Shown here piece by piece: positions 24,737 to 36,290 of a stretch of 64,000 bases of DNA; positions within the stretch are counted from its first letter, which is position 1; each line of letters begins with the position of its first letter. The stretch lies in assembly GCA_026874595.1 (NCBI GenBank), contig CM049312.1, forward strand, positions 30,819,456 through 30,883,455, given 5' to 3'. Source of the stretch: Sipunculus nudus (lineage: Eukaryota > Annelida > Sipuncula > Golfingiida > Sipunculidae). The position numbers and the translations under genes were made by a program. A model generated the notes under the pieces. It did no database searches and was not told the origin of the DNA. It worked only from the letters and a program-made list of their open reading frames with translations.

Positions 24737-27660
24737 ATGGTTTTTTTTTCTCTGCAAGTTTTAAAAGACATTTTTTCGGTGATTTGCCCTCGAAGGATTA
24801 AGTCTCTATCAATTATGAGCTTCAGATAATCGACAATCGATCATTTTTTTACATTATAAAGACAGAAAATCCGATATTGATATGTTTATGACATAATGAA
24901 CTGCGCTGAGCAATAGCATCGTGTTGAAGGCAAGCAGCACTCGAACGAGCGCCACGTTTTGTCATGGAGCCTGAAAGACGGAAGGCTATTTTAGTTACTT
25001 GCAGTATCTAGACAGAACAGGCTTTCAAACCCTTTTGCCGAGGACGTGGACAGTCGATTGCCAACAATCTCCGCGCTCCCGGCGTGCCAATGAGGGTGGC
25101 TCCTTATCTTTATTGTTATGATAAGTGAAATCTATTTGCGCGAGCAATGTAGACTTAACAAACTTTAAATTTCAATTTTAAAAAAATCGAAATGACAAGA
25201 CGTATACCTTTCATTCCGATATGCAACTTGCAACATCCGAATTTTCGTCTCGAAATTTTCGTACGAAACAAAGCATGAAATCCATTATAAAATGCCTTGA
25301 AGGAATGAATCTGTCAGGGTTTGATATGCACAGTAACACGACACGAAAACAATCAGAGAAGAGTCTTAAGAATTTATCCAAGTTTGGTGGTGATTGGACC
25401 CGTATTGGCTGAGAAACAGCCGGTTTACTCTCTAAGGTGACCACGCCCACATTGGATAATTGTGGCAGATGATATACTTTGGACATGCAGACAACTGTTA
25501 AATTAGGATTATAAATGATTTAGCGTTTGTGATGATATGCACCTCCATGGGTGCTCCCTGATATTCTTTCCTGACAAAGCTGTAAGTTCATCGATTGGAA
25601 TTGAAGAAGATTCAAAATGTTTGGAACTTCTAGACTCTGTTTAAATGAACTCGTGTTTATATGTGTAATATTTAATTTCAGATTAATAGTATCGGGATGA
25701 TTAATTGAAGCAGATGAACACATTTGCTTTATTGGAAGCCATGGATGAACTAAAAAACATCTTAATCCACAGGTAATTAATGTTGAGCTTACGTTTTCTC
25801 CGAAAATGTTTGTATCAGCTGAGACATAATTAAACCCCGATTAGAGATTTAATTATGTTTTAAATTCCGTCTATAATCCATAATTCTTGGCAATCATATT
25901 TGATAAATTGGTTGATCATTTTTTATATAACAGGAATTCATTAGCTGTTAAACCGTCAAAATTAGAAAAAGTGTAAACAAATCGTGGGTAATTTGCATGA
26001 AGCATCGGTCCAAAATGTGATCGTTCTAGAGTTAATATATTCCAATGCCGTTAAACGTGTCACAACAAAAACATATCTCTACATTAGATGAATTTGGACG
26101 AATTGCCTAGTGACAGTATTGCCGTCGGGTAATTCTTCGACATCTCAAAGAATTTTTCTACAAAATGGTGGTTTTATAAAACTCTGGCCCTGACTTCAAG
26201 GAAGTCCATACACCATGTTCGCTTTCCAGGATGAATGGCCAGCACAGTATATAAAAAGCAAGCGTCTGAACACAGGGGGCGGCGTGGATAAACGTTGCTC
26301 GTGTAGGCCTACCGAACACAGTGTTTTTGGGTAATTTTGTTTCTGTCGATGCGGATTGCATATGTACTGGCCCATGCGGATAATGAACTGAATCGGAAAA
26401 AAGACAAACCTTTGTACCTTTTAGTGTTCATATCAGTTCTTATGCTTCGGGCAAGGGGCCCAAATCGTATGTTTTTAATTTATTGTCAGTCCTCTCAGAG
26501 ACAAAGGCAGGGACAATATCCTCTTTCCTATCTAATCAAGGAGGCCCATCCATAACGTAACCCAGGGACGGTAACTGACGGTTCGTTTGGCAAAAAATGT
26601 CCTTTGAGACAATAAACTCTGCTTCATTTATAGACGGCCATAATATGTGATTTCTTGGCATTGTTTGCAACTGTTTTGTAACTGATAGTTCCTAAATCAT
26701 CCGAAAATATTCATTCTCTGTGGATTCTGATAAGTATTTCGCTGAACGGTAAAGAAAATACAGTCCACAAGATGGCTTAAGAAAGTACGCACTGTGATCG
26801 ATATAATAAGGTTAAGCCAACAAGCTACACTATTTGAATCACATATGTCTTTTAATACTGTTTTATTTAATTTAATTTAATTAAAACGATACCTCAATAT
26901 AACTCGTTATATTTCTCAACCAGCTCCATCTAGTGGAATGCAATAAGCATTTAATTTATCTTCATTTTACGTCGTAATTGCAAACAACTCCTTCCTCCAC
27001 TTTCAAAATTTAATATTTTTGCACAAGGAATATATTTTGCCAAGTAGTTTAGCCAAGAAACGTGGAAGTATAATGACTGAAACCTTAGAAATTAGATTTA
27101 ATTTCAAGCCGCTAACATTTATTATTTTTTCGTGTTTTTTTAGTATATATACTTTATTACTACTTATCAACTATCGCGACAAACAGTTGCTCTCAAAGTG
27201 TATGATGCAGAGTTAGCATGAAACATCTTGCATGAAAGCCCTGGCTGCCTTAAGTCAATCTACACAGGAAAATGAAATAGAATAACCGTCGGCAAGAATA
27301 ATCGATTTTTTTAAATTATTGCATTTTCATTCATTTTCATACCTTTTTCGGTCACATGATCTTACCTAGGAACAGCTAAACAGCATACATGAATTAGCAC
27401 TGTTATTCAACAAAGAAAGTCGCGTTATATCCTTCATTAGATGTTAGCACCAAAATGAATGAGAAGATTTAAATATTACTTGGTCTGCATAAAACTCCAG
27501 TACATAATTATCTTAATCTAATAGCATTAAATGCGATGAATATGTTTAGTATATATACATCTCTGACAGAATTTTGTGACTGTATACAATAATCAAATCG
27601 AGAACCGAATCGAAAAGCATTAATCGATAATCGATAATCGAAGACCCATTAGCCATTTAT
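24730..27660. other. No gene recognised; palindromic homeodomain-type sites inside
   Basis: No coding region. A 91-codon minus-strand frame at 25211-25486 has no recognisable domain. A TATATAAAAAG word near 26249 resembles a TATA box but leads to no gene. AATCGAT words repeat at 27620-27645. Confidence 0.5.
25824..25858. promoter_or_regulatory. 11-bp inverted repeat of TAATTA-type sites, possible enhancer site
   Basis: ACATAATTAAA (25824-25834) and TTTAATTATGT (25848-25858) are exact inverted copies around a 13-base centre CCCCGATTAGAGA. TAATTA is the core site of many homeodomain proteins, and GATTA in the centre resembles a K50 (Otx/Bicoid) site. In an AT-rich genome this could be chance; regulatory function is inference only. 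Confidence 0.3.
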
Positions 27661-27664
27661 CGGC

Positions 27665-27667
<3 letters not shown>

Positions 27668-27715
<48 letters not shown>
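27668..27715. repeat. (AT)n microsatellite
   Basis: About 24 AT units. Confidence 0.98.
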
Positions 27716-27718
<3 letters not shown>

Positions 27719-27751
27719 TATAGAGATACGAAAAAAAAACGAGTTTGCAGA

Positions 27752-27948
27752 AGCGGATCCGGGGGGGGGGGTGTCCAGGGGGTCCGGACCTCCACCTTTT
27801 TTATCCGAAGCAACCTTTTTAAAGAGTTTCAGACAAAATAATGTTGGCCTTGGCCCCCTTTTCCGGACTCTGAGATCTTTTTATTGGTTTTTCATTAGTC
27901 CTCCTGGGTTGGACCCGCCCCTCCTTTTCCTAAATCCTCGATCCGCCC
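27752..27948. mobile_element. Small MITE-like repeat with GCGGATC ends
   Basis: Left end AGCGGATCCGGGGGGG and right end CTCGATCCGCCCATG are short inverted repeats. The interior shows GGGTCCGGACCTCC on one side and GGGTTGGACCCGCCCCTCC on the other, giving further inverted pairing. Small GGATCCGCC-ended repeats of this look are common in marine invertebrate genomes as far as I recall. The 62-codon frame inside is incidental. No target duplication is obvious. Confidence 0.55.
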
Positions 27949-27959
27949 ATGGTTCGTAA

Positions 27960-28380
27960 GGAAGTTTAATGTGTTAAGCCTTGATAAATACATGTATAAA
28001 TATTTTGCTTTGTGTTATACAAGTATATTTAAAAAAAATGGTGATGACAAAAGACTAATAGTGCCTACTTTCTACTTTAGTTGTTATAAAATGCTTTTGT
28101 TAAATTATTTTTGTATTTAAAAGAAAATGTTCCCTGTGCCTTTGTAACATATCTTGGAAAAATCGATTAAGAGCGCCATCGGGAGCGGATTTTTCAAGAC
28201 AAGTAAAACATATCATTTGATGATGTCTATGCAGACCTTACTAAACATGCATAGCGAGTATCATATGACAATGTAATCCCTGAACATAATAACCAAGAAC
28301 AGGATATATACCATCTCACGTGAATGCTGCTATTACTCCTTGTTAATGTCATGTCTTCTAAGGTTACCCCAGTATACATA
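27960..28380. other. No gene recognised; left flank of tandem array
   Basis: AT-rich sequence with no gene. If the array to the right belongs to a Helentron/pearl-like element, its left domain should lie here, but I cannot define its edge. Confidence 0.45.
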
Positions 28381-30655
28381 TTTCAGGAGGTGTGGTATGG
28401 TCAAAAGTAGGTCAACAAGGACAAAATGCAAACTCGATTTGTAACGGGTCATTATCAAGCAACACACCAAAAATCATGCCAGTATATGCAGGCATTGTGA
28501 AAAAAAGTCCATACATGTGCATTTTCCATAAAAATTTCTGTCTTTCATGAAATTTTCTATGTTTAGGATCCGTAAAACAATCAAAAGTAGGTCAACCAGG
28601 ATGAAACGCAAACTCGATCTGTAACTGTCATTATCTGCCCACACAAAAAAAATCAGGGTGGTATCTGCAGGCAGGAAAAAAGTCAGTACATATGCATTTG
28701 TTATGAAAATTTATATTTTTCATGAAACTTTCTATGTTCAGGAGCAGTCAAATGGTCAAAAGTAGGTCAAATGAGACAAAACAAGAACTCGATCTGTAAC
28801 TGGTCATTATCTGCCTTCACACCAAAAATCAGGCCCATATCTGCAGGCACTGCGAAAAAAAGTCCATACATGTGCACCTTTTTTTATGAAATTTTCTATG
28901 TTAGAGCACCGTCAAACGGTCAAAAATAGGTCAACTGGGACAAAACGTGAACTCCATCTGTAACTGGTCAATATCTGCCGACACACCAAAATTCAAGCCA
29001 ATATCTGCAGGCATTGCAAAAAAAGTCTGTACATGTGTATTTGTCATGAAATTTCATATATTTCATGAAATTTTCTATGTTCAGGAGCCGTAAAACGGTC
29101 AAAAGTTAGTCAACCGGGACGAAACGCGAACTCGATCTGTAACTGGTCTATATCTGCCCACACACCAAAAATTAGGCCAATATCTGCAGGCATTGCGAAA
29201 AAAAGTCCGTACAGGTGTATCTATCATGAATATTTCTATTTTTCATGAAATTTTCTAAGTTTAGGAGCCGTAAAACAGTCAAAAGTAGGTCAACCAGGAC
29301 GAAACGCGAACTCGATCTGTAACTGGTCTATATCTGCTCACACACCATAAATCAGGCCAATATCTGCAGGCATTGCGAAAAAAAAGTCCGTACATGTGTA
29401 TCTGTCATGAATATTTCTATTTTTCATGAAAATTTCTAAGTTTAGGAGCCGTAAAACGGTCAAAAGTAGGTCAACCGGGACGAAACGCGAACTCGATCTG
29501 TAACTGGTCTATATCTGCAAACACACCAAAAATTAGGCCAATATCTGCAGGAATTGCGAAAAAAGTCCGTACATGTGTATCTGTCATGAATATTTCTATT
29601 TTTCATGAAATTTCCTAAGTTAAGGAGCCGTAAAACGGTTAAAAGTAGGTCAACCAGGACGAAACGCAAACTCGATCTGTAACTGGTCTATATCTGCTCA
29701 CACACCAAAAATCAGGCCAATATCTGCAGGCATTGCGAAAAAAAAGTCCGTACATGTGTATCTGTCATGAATATTTCTATTTTTCATGAAATTTTCTAAG
29801 TTTAGGAGCCGTAAAACGATCAAAAGTAGGTCAACCGGGACGAAACGCGAACTCGATCTGTAACTGGTCTATATCTGCCCACACACCAAAAATTAGGCCA
29901 ATATCTGCAGGAATTGCGAAAAAAGTCCGTACATGTGTATCTGTCATGAATATTTCTATTTTTCATGAAAATTTCTAAGTTTAGGAGCCGTAAAACGGTC
30001 AGAAGTAGGTCAACCAGGACGAAACGCAAACTCGATCTGTAACTAGTCTATATCTGCCCACACACCAAAAATTAGGCCAATATCTGCAGGAATTGCGAAA
30101 AAAGTCCGTACAGGTGTATCTGTCTTGAATATTTCTATTTTTCATGAAATTTTCTAAGTTTAGGAGCCGTAAAACGGTCAAAAGTAGGTCAACCAGGACG
30201 AAACGCGAACTTGATCTGTAACTGGTCTATATCTGCTCACTCACCAAAAATCAGGCCAATATCTGCAGGCATTGCGAAAAAAGTCCGCACATGTGTATCT
30301 GTCATGAATATTTCTATTTTTCATGAAATTTTCTAAGTTTAGGAGCCGTAAAACAGTCAAAAGTAGGCCAACCAGGACGAAACGCGAACTTGATCTGTAA
30401 CTGGTCTATATATCTGCTCACACACCAAAAATCAGGCCAATATCTGCAGGCATTGCGAAAAAAAGTCCGTACATGTGTATCTGTCATGAATATTTCTATT
30501 TTTCATGAAATTTTCTAAGTTTAGGAGCCGTAAAACGGTCAAAAGTAGGTCAACCGGGACGAAACGCGAACTCGATCTGTAACTGGTCTATATCTGCCCA
30601 CACACCAAAAATCAGGCCAATATCTGCAGGCATTGCGAAAAAAGGTCCGTACAAC
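28381..30655. repeat. ~180-bp tandem array, about 12.5 units
   Basis: The word TCAAAAGTAGGTCAAC (or a near variant) recurs at 28401, 28581, 28756, 28920, 29099, 29279, 29460, 29639, 29820, 29999, 30178, 30357 and 30539. Spacing is 164-182 bases, mostly 179-181. Each unit also carries GAAACGCGAACTCGATCTGT, CAATATCTGCAGG, a short A run, AAGTCCGTACATGTG and TTTTTCATGAAA. The first four units are the most divergent and the later ones are nearly uniform, as if the array grew from its right side. Because the unit is close to 180 bases, a 60-residue minus-strand frame repeats (29460-30181), but frame is lost wherever the length is not a multiple of three. Confidence 0.95.
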
Positions 30656-30702
30656 TGTTTCATTTCGGAATGACGGAAGGACGGAATGACGGAATGACGG
30701 AC
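30655..30702 (+). repeat. ACGG-type microsatellite at right edge of the array
   Basis: GACGGAAG, GACGGAAT and GACGGAC steps repeat several times immediately after the last ~180-bp unit. Array, then ACGG microsatellite, then a unique right flank is the order described for mollusc pearl elements. Confidence 0.75.
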
Positions 30703-30735
30703 ATGGGTAAAACTATATGCCCCGGTATCATAAGT

Positions 30736-30753
30736 CGTGAATCTTCTTTCACG
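30736..30753. other. Small hairpin in the right flank of the array element
   Basis: CGTGAA (30736-30741) and TTCACG (30748-30753) form a perfect 6-bp stem with loop TCTTCT, about 80 bases beyond the array. A short 3' hairpin is expected near the right end of Helitron/Helentron-like elements. The exact right end is not determined. Confidence 0.4.
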
Positions 30754-30880
30754 ATTGCGGCAATGAGACCAATATCAATAGGCCATTCAGCATACAAGAA
30801 ACGAGGTGCCCCACACTTCAGAGATGTTGTAATTCGTAAGTGTACATATCTGGAACAGAAAGGGCCAAACATACTATTCA

Positions 30881-30913
<33 letters not shown>
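30881..30913. repeat. (TTA)n microsatellite
   Basis: About 11 TTA units. Confidence 0.95.
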
Positions 30914-31920
30914 GTTTTTGTTGGTATTATTATATAATCAAGTGTACATCCAGTCCTGATCTAAAATATGTCAATCATGGCCTGGTTCAGCTATGCTTGG
31001 CATGAACCGAGATACTAGAAAAAATAACTGTATATTGTATTCTTTTTAGAACTGTGTAAAAGCTGATGGAATAAGAAATTACATACTCTGCAAGGGTAAT
31101 CTGTTATGTGGCTTACATGTATAATGGGTACACTTAAGGCCCTTTTTACACAAGATTTTCTGCAGAAGAAAGCACTAAAACCAGTATGACATTTATTTCA
31201 GTACATTTTTTTATTATCCTCTATAATAAAACAACGTCCGTGAACGTGACTTGAACAATGGTGGCAATGGTCTATATAATTCATCTATTTTCTCATTACC
31301 GTAGCCTATACGAAGCTGGAACAAGTCATTCACATTTTGTGAGGGAATGGGTAATTTTTAAAATGTAAGGATTGATCAATCATGTATAATTTAGTTTTGG
31401 GATGGGTATGGATCATGCAAAATATGCAATTGGTTGTCTGTGATTCTGTTCGTCTATACAGTGTCTTTAACATGTGCATTTCGTAAAACGTGTCTAAATT
31501 AAGAAATGTTAAGTGGCGGGAATAATTTGCCATCCGCCTTAAAATATAATTCGTTCAGATTACATGTCACCCTGATTTCGCTGTTTATATTAAGTGTTAA
31601 CAGACTAAATTGAGATCGATCTGTCAACCCAGCTCCTATAAGTTATACCATTTCATGTAACATATTTGTATTTTAACCAGGCGTTAATATTTTGTTTAAG
31701 GGAACAGTGTTTTTATATTCCCATTATCATGATGTAACCCCATTAACTTTGAAAAAAGGTTACGTTGGTTTCTTCTTATTATAAAGCACGTTGTTACGGA
31801 ACTTAATATCAACAGATCACGTATGCGTGACGAACATAAATGTTGAAATGGGGATAAAAAAACAGATTTTGTAACACTAGGCAGCGTTAAATGTCCAAGG
31901 AAATGAAACAAGAAGTCATT
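30914..31920. other. No gene recognised
   Basis: AT-rich sequence with no coding region or element identified. Confidence 0.55.
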
Positions 31921-32300
31921 TTTTTGTTAATAAATAATAATAATTTATTCTAAAAAAAATCCTAAAGATACAATACACTAAATCAATACAATAACGCAGT
32001 AGAACAAAAGTACAACATAAAATAAAATACAAGTATATAAATAAAGTGTAAAAGAACGCTGTGTCTCAACACATCACTGTCCGCACGTGGGCCTCCCGGC
32101 TCGGCCGGGCGAGAAAGCCCGAAACTAGCATGACCGCTATGTTTACATGTGGGCCGCACCTGGCCAGCTAGAACAAGGAACGCTGTAGCATGAGCCAAAC
32201 AGGAATCAGAATGTTAACAGCGCACAATTAAGGAGACATGTCAACAGCTCATAATAAAAGAGACATGTCAACAGCTCACAATGAAACAGACATCTGTAAC
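31921..32300 (-). repeat. Dispersed repeat related to the 15.4-kb repeat, with AATAAAT(TAT)n tail
   Basis: On the minus strand it reads CATTCTGATTCCTGTTTGGC, a GC-rich centre with hairpin CCCGGC-TCG-GCCGGG (32095-32109), GAGACACAGCGTTCTTTTAC, then AATAAATTATTATTATTTATT near 31921-31950. That looks like a 3' end with polyadenylation signal and short repeat tail, as in LINE or SINE copies. GAACGCTGTGTCTC and AATCAGAATG are shared with 15356-15610. At 32231-32295 there are 2.5 tandem copies of a ~28-bp unit with GAGACATGTCAACAGCTCA. Element class unknown. Confidence 0.55.
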
Positions 32301-33442
32301 ATCGTTTTACCTGTTTGTTCATTTACTTTATTAACTATACCAGGTTCTATATATTATTTGAAACTGCAGGTCTGGGCCAATTAGCGCGTGATATAGGGAG
32401 CTGTTTGTAAATGGAAATGAAGGCACTTCATATCTCAGAAAAACAACGTACACAAATTAACTAATTTTCGTTTATAAAGGGGCACATTAAGATGATCTTT
32501 GAAATAAGCTAATACCATGTGATAATAATTGTACATATATTGAAAACTATTTAAAATCTGATTATTTCCTGACGAACAAATACATTTTGGAAACAGTTTA
32601 CAGCACAACGTGCTTTATTCCTATATCGCAAATACGTCATTGGGATATCCAACTTAGTTTAACCTGGCTGTCGATCATATGCTGCATTCTGTGTCGAATT
32701 TCTAAGTAAATACAAGTGCAGATAAATGTGTTGGTGGCATATATTTTCACGTTTCATGTGTGTCATGTTTTGGGATCCAGAGACAGCCATTGTTTTAAGG
32801 AGTGCGCATATACACATGACTAAAAAACCGTATACGTCAAAACTACAAGATTATACAGGTACAAGTAAAAATAAAAATAGCAGTTACTAAATTTAATTGC
32901 GTCTCTAAAATGTTCATGTTAATTCCCTAATTTTCTTACTGTACCTATTAACAGACGGATATAAATTCCATGTTGTTCCAATCGTTTAAAGAACCCGACT
33001 TATTCCACTTACATAACTGATGAACTGTAATATGATATTCCGGTGATTTGCAATAGTGTGGTTGTATGTTTTTTTTAAGGTTATATTCATAAAAAAAACT
33101 GTAACTTTTATCAGAAGAAAAAACTTGATATAAATATACAAAAAAACACATAATTATATCGTGTGAAAATAGTTTTAATTTTAACAATATTTTCTTTTAT
33201 TGGTTAGAACGCAAGAAGATCAGTGCCATGACAATTAGAATATATTATACGGCAAATGTGAGAATCATATCTGTGGAAAATTCTGCTTCGATGCATTCCG
33301 TTTATGGATTATTATTTCAGAATTATATTATGTCTCTATTATTTGCCAAGAGGTCGTATAGTTAAATGAAAAAAAAAACATTTCAGAACAAGATGTCTGT
33401 AGAAAAAATTTAAGAGCAACACACAGACACAGGTCGTAAGAC
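32300..33442. other. No gene recognised
   Basis: AT-rich sequence, no supportable gene. Confidence 0.55.
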
Positions 33443-34436
33443 ATTTGGTACACCAAGAGCGCAAGTGTAATTCTACTTCTTTTGATGCCAGATAGAGTTT
33501 TTAAAGAACAAAAGTCGCTTTATGAGGAGTATGTTGTAATTGAGTCCTTGCAGCATGCTGATTTTTTTTTTATTTAAGAAAGAATATTTTATCCTAGCTC
33601 TGCTGGTCGAGAATGTTCTTACCTTATGCTACATAACACACAAAAAGATGTTAGATTTGTTCGTGACAATTTGAGATAATTTGTACCAGTCGTTCCTGTT
33701 ATTATAGCTGTTAAGCAGCTATCAGTAGTTTAACGAATGCTGGTGGCTTATAAAAAGTATGTAACCATGATTTCAAATGTCATGATTACGTTACATTTCT
33801 TCTAAGTTTATATCATTGCTTTCAAATAATCAGATGTTATCGAAAGAAGCAAAGGTCGTTGACTTGTCTCTGATGAGACATATAATACCATATTGTTTCC
33901 TGTAGGTACTCATTTTTTTAAATCCCTACGATATTTGAGATTTGGTACACCTGGAGCGCAAGTGTAATTCTACTTCTTTCGAGGCCAGAAAGAGTTTCAT
34001 ATAACAAAAGTCGCTTTATGAAGAGTCTGTTGTAATTAATTCCGTGCAGCATGCTGATTTTTTTTATTTAAGAAAGAATATTTTATCCTAGCTCTACTGG
34101 TCAAGAATGTTCTTACCTTATGCTACATATCACACACAAAAAGATGTTAGATTTGTTCGTGACAATTTGAAGGAATTTGTGCTAGCCGTTCCTCTTATTA
34201 TAGCTGTAAAGCAGCTTTCAGTAGTTGCTAACGAATGCTGGTGGCTTATAAAAAGTATGTAACCATGATTTCAAATGTCATGATTTCGTTACATTTCTTC
34301 TAAGTTTATATAATTGGTACCAAATAATCAGATGTTATCGAAAGAAGCAAAGGTCGTTGACTTGTCTTTGATGAGACATATTATACCATGTTGTCTCCTG
34401 TAAGTACTGATTTTTTTATATCCCTACGATATTTGA
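33443..34436. repeat. 497-bp tandem duplication
   Basis: Unit 1 (33443-33939) and unit 2 (33940-34436) align along their whole length, from TTTGGTACACC(A/T)(A/G)GAGCGCAAG to CCCTACGATATTTGAGAT. Differences are scattered substitutions and short indels, visibly more than in the 1.33-kb duplication at 41.9 kb, so this one is older. The unit encodes no recognised product. The junction shares GA(C/G)ATTTGGTACAC with the unit start, consistent with simple tandem duplication. Confidence 0.9.
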
Positions 34437-36230
34437 GATGTGATGTAATAGCTGTCGCTTTAACGTGTCACATGCAAATACAATCAGTTATACCATCTGT
34501 CGTCTAGTCCATGTAGCCAATTATCCTCGTCTCAACTGTCTGCAAAAGTCGTGAGACTGTTTTGTAATTTTTCGTTTCTAACTTTTAATAGGAATTCATA
34601 CAAGAAAGGGCATTAATTTTCCGTACTTGATTGACACGCATGTCTCTTCTCCTGCAGCTTTAAAATAAAACGAGCTTTAGGGCACTTTTCAATGATCTTT
34701 TTCCCGTTGGAACAGCTGTTAGCTGTATGGTCTGCGAACATGAAACTATATATTCAACACCCATCGTCCATGAGTGTAACCTGTTTGCTTCATTATTAAA
34801 AGGCAAATGTTTAGTTTAGGCAAATATGGCGAAGAGCTGGGCTGGCGTTTCCACTATTTTCATAACAATTACAATTTTGATGCATACGTGTTCGATGAAA
34901 ATGTATCCTTCTATTGTACGTGCTGAAATCGCCGGATATAAATACGACTCTTACCTATAATAACACACGACGCATGTACAATTACTAATATGAATACCAG
35001 TATTTATCTACACAGTTTTATCATTAAGTTGACTTAGAAAATAGTTTCCATTTTCTGATAGAAACCGTATTTAGCCTAGCCTCTTTTGCATAGGAAAATA
35101 ATATTACTCACCATTTATTAAAACTATTGCACTGAAACGATATACGATCTCAACTTGTTTTACCAATGGCAATATTTTCTTTTTTATCTGCTTTTTTTAA
35201 AAGTTATTCAGCCATCATTATTAGTTTGTAAAACAAAGTATGAGAAAGAAAACAACCCTGTGAATTTCTTATTTTTATTCATTCTCTTACATTCTTATAG
35301 GAGAGGGCACATGTCACACATTAGCTTACCTGATTCTTACTGTCATACAGAAAAATCTCTTGAAAAATGAATATGTAAAGCACAATCAATATAAGAACAG
35401 TCTAGTGGTTTAGGCGTTAAGCTGTTAAACATAAAAACAAAGTGTTGAAACCTCGATAAAATCTCAGAGATTTTAATGGCATGTTTTTACTAAAAAAAAT
35501 AATAAAAGTTCCTATTAGTTCTGCAGGTTCGAATGTTATCGGATAGAAGAAATTGATAGTCATAAATCCACTTAATAAATTGATATATCGATAAAACATC
35601 ATATATTTTCTTGGTTTGAGATTTAATTTTTGGAATTTTTCCTTTCCCAATACATGTAAAATATGAAATCCAAAAAGGCTTGATAAATAATAACATAATT
35701 CTTATCATATGGTTACTTTCATCCTTATGCAATAAACAGGGGTACTATTTAGGCCATGGACCTATTCTTAAAACCACTGTCCGTTTTACTTAAGACTTTT
35801 GATCTTGTGACCATTTACGTGCCTCTGCACAAACCGAAATCACCTGCATGCTTGTTTGAAATTTACATAATGTAGACAATTTATTTATTAGAGAATAAAT
35901 TAGTATTCTCTTTATTCTTTATAATAAATTCAATAAATTTATATATTAGGATATATACTAACTGATATACTATTCAGATAAAAATACATTTAATCAAAAC
36001 TATCATGGAAATAAATTGGTTTTGGAAGGTGTAATTCATCTGGTCATAAAACAATTTCCAAATGAGTAATAATGGTCTTGGCAATTTCTTTATGTTAAAA
36101 AGCAGCTTGAAATCCAGATCAGTTTTTCGCAATCAGATTTTCCAGGGTTGCGCTTAATAAGATGTTAGATACCTTGAGACACCTTAATCACTGAAGAGCA
36201 CATTAATAAACCAAGAGGGGAGTTACTGAT

Positions 36231-36235
<5 letters not shown>
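34437..36235. other. No gene recognised
   Basis: AT-rich sequence without a gene or named element. Open frames up to 80 codons, none with a domain. Confidence 0.55.

Positions 36236-36288
<53 letters not shown>
36236..36288. repeat. (AT)n microsatellite
   Basis: About 26 AT units. Confidence 0.98.

Positions 36289-36290
<2 letters not shown>

Noticed and set aside
26240-26290. TATATAAAAAG followed by GC-rich sequence as a gene promoter
   Set aside because: No downstream gene, and TATA-like words are expected often in AT-rich DNA.
29460-30181. Three nearly identical ~60-70-residue minus-strand frames
   Set aside because: They are the ~180-bp satellite unit read in one frame. Frame is lost in units whose length is not a multiple of three, and earlier units are interrupted.
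28381-30655. CRISPR-like array
   Set aside because: Units are contiguous ~180-bp repeats without unique spacers, in a eukaryotic repeat setting.
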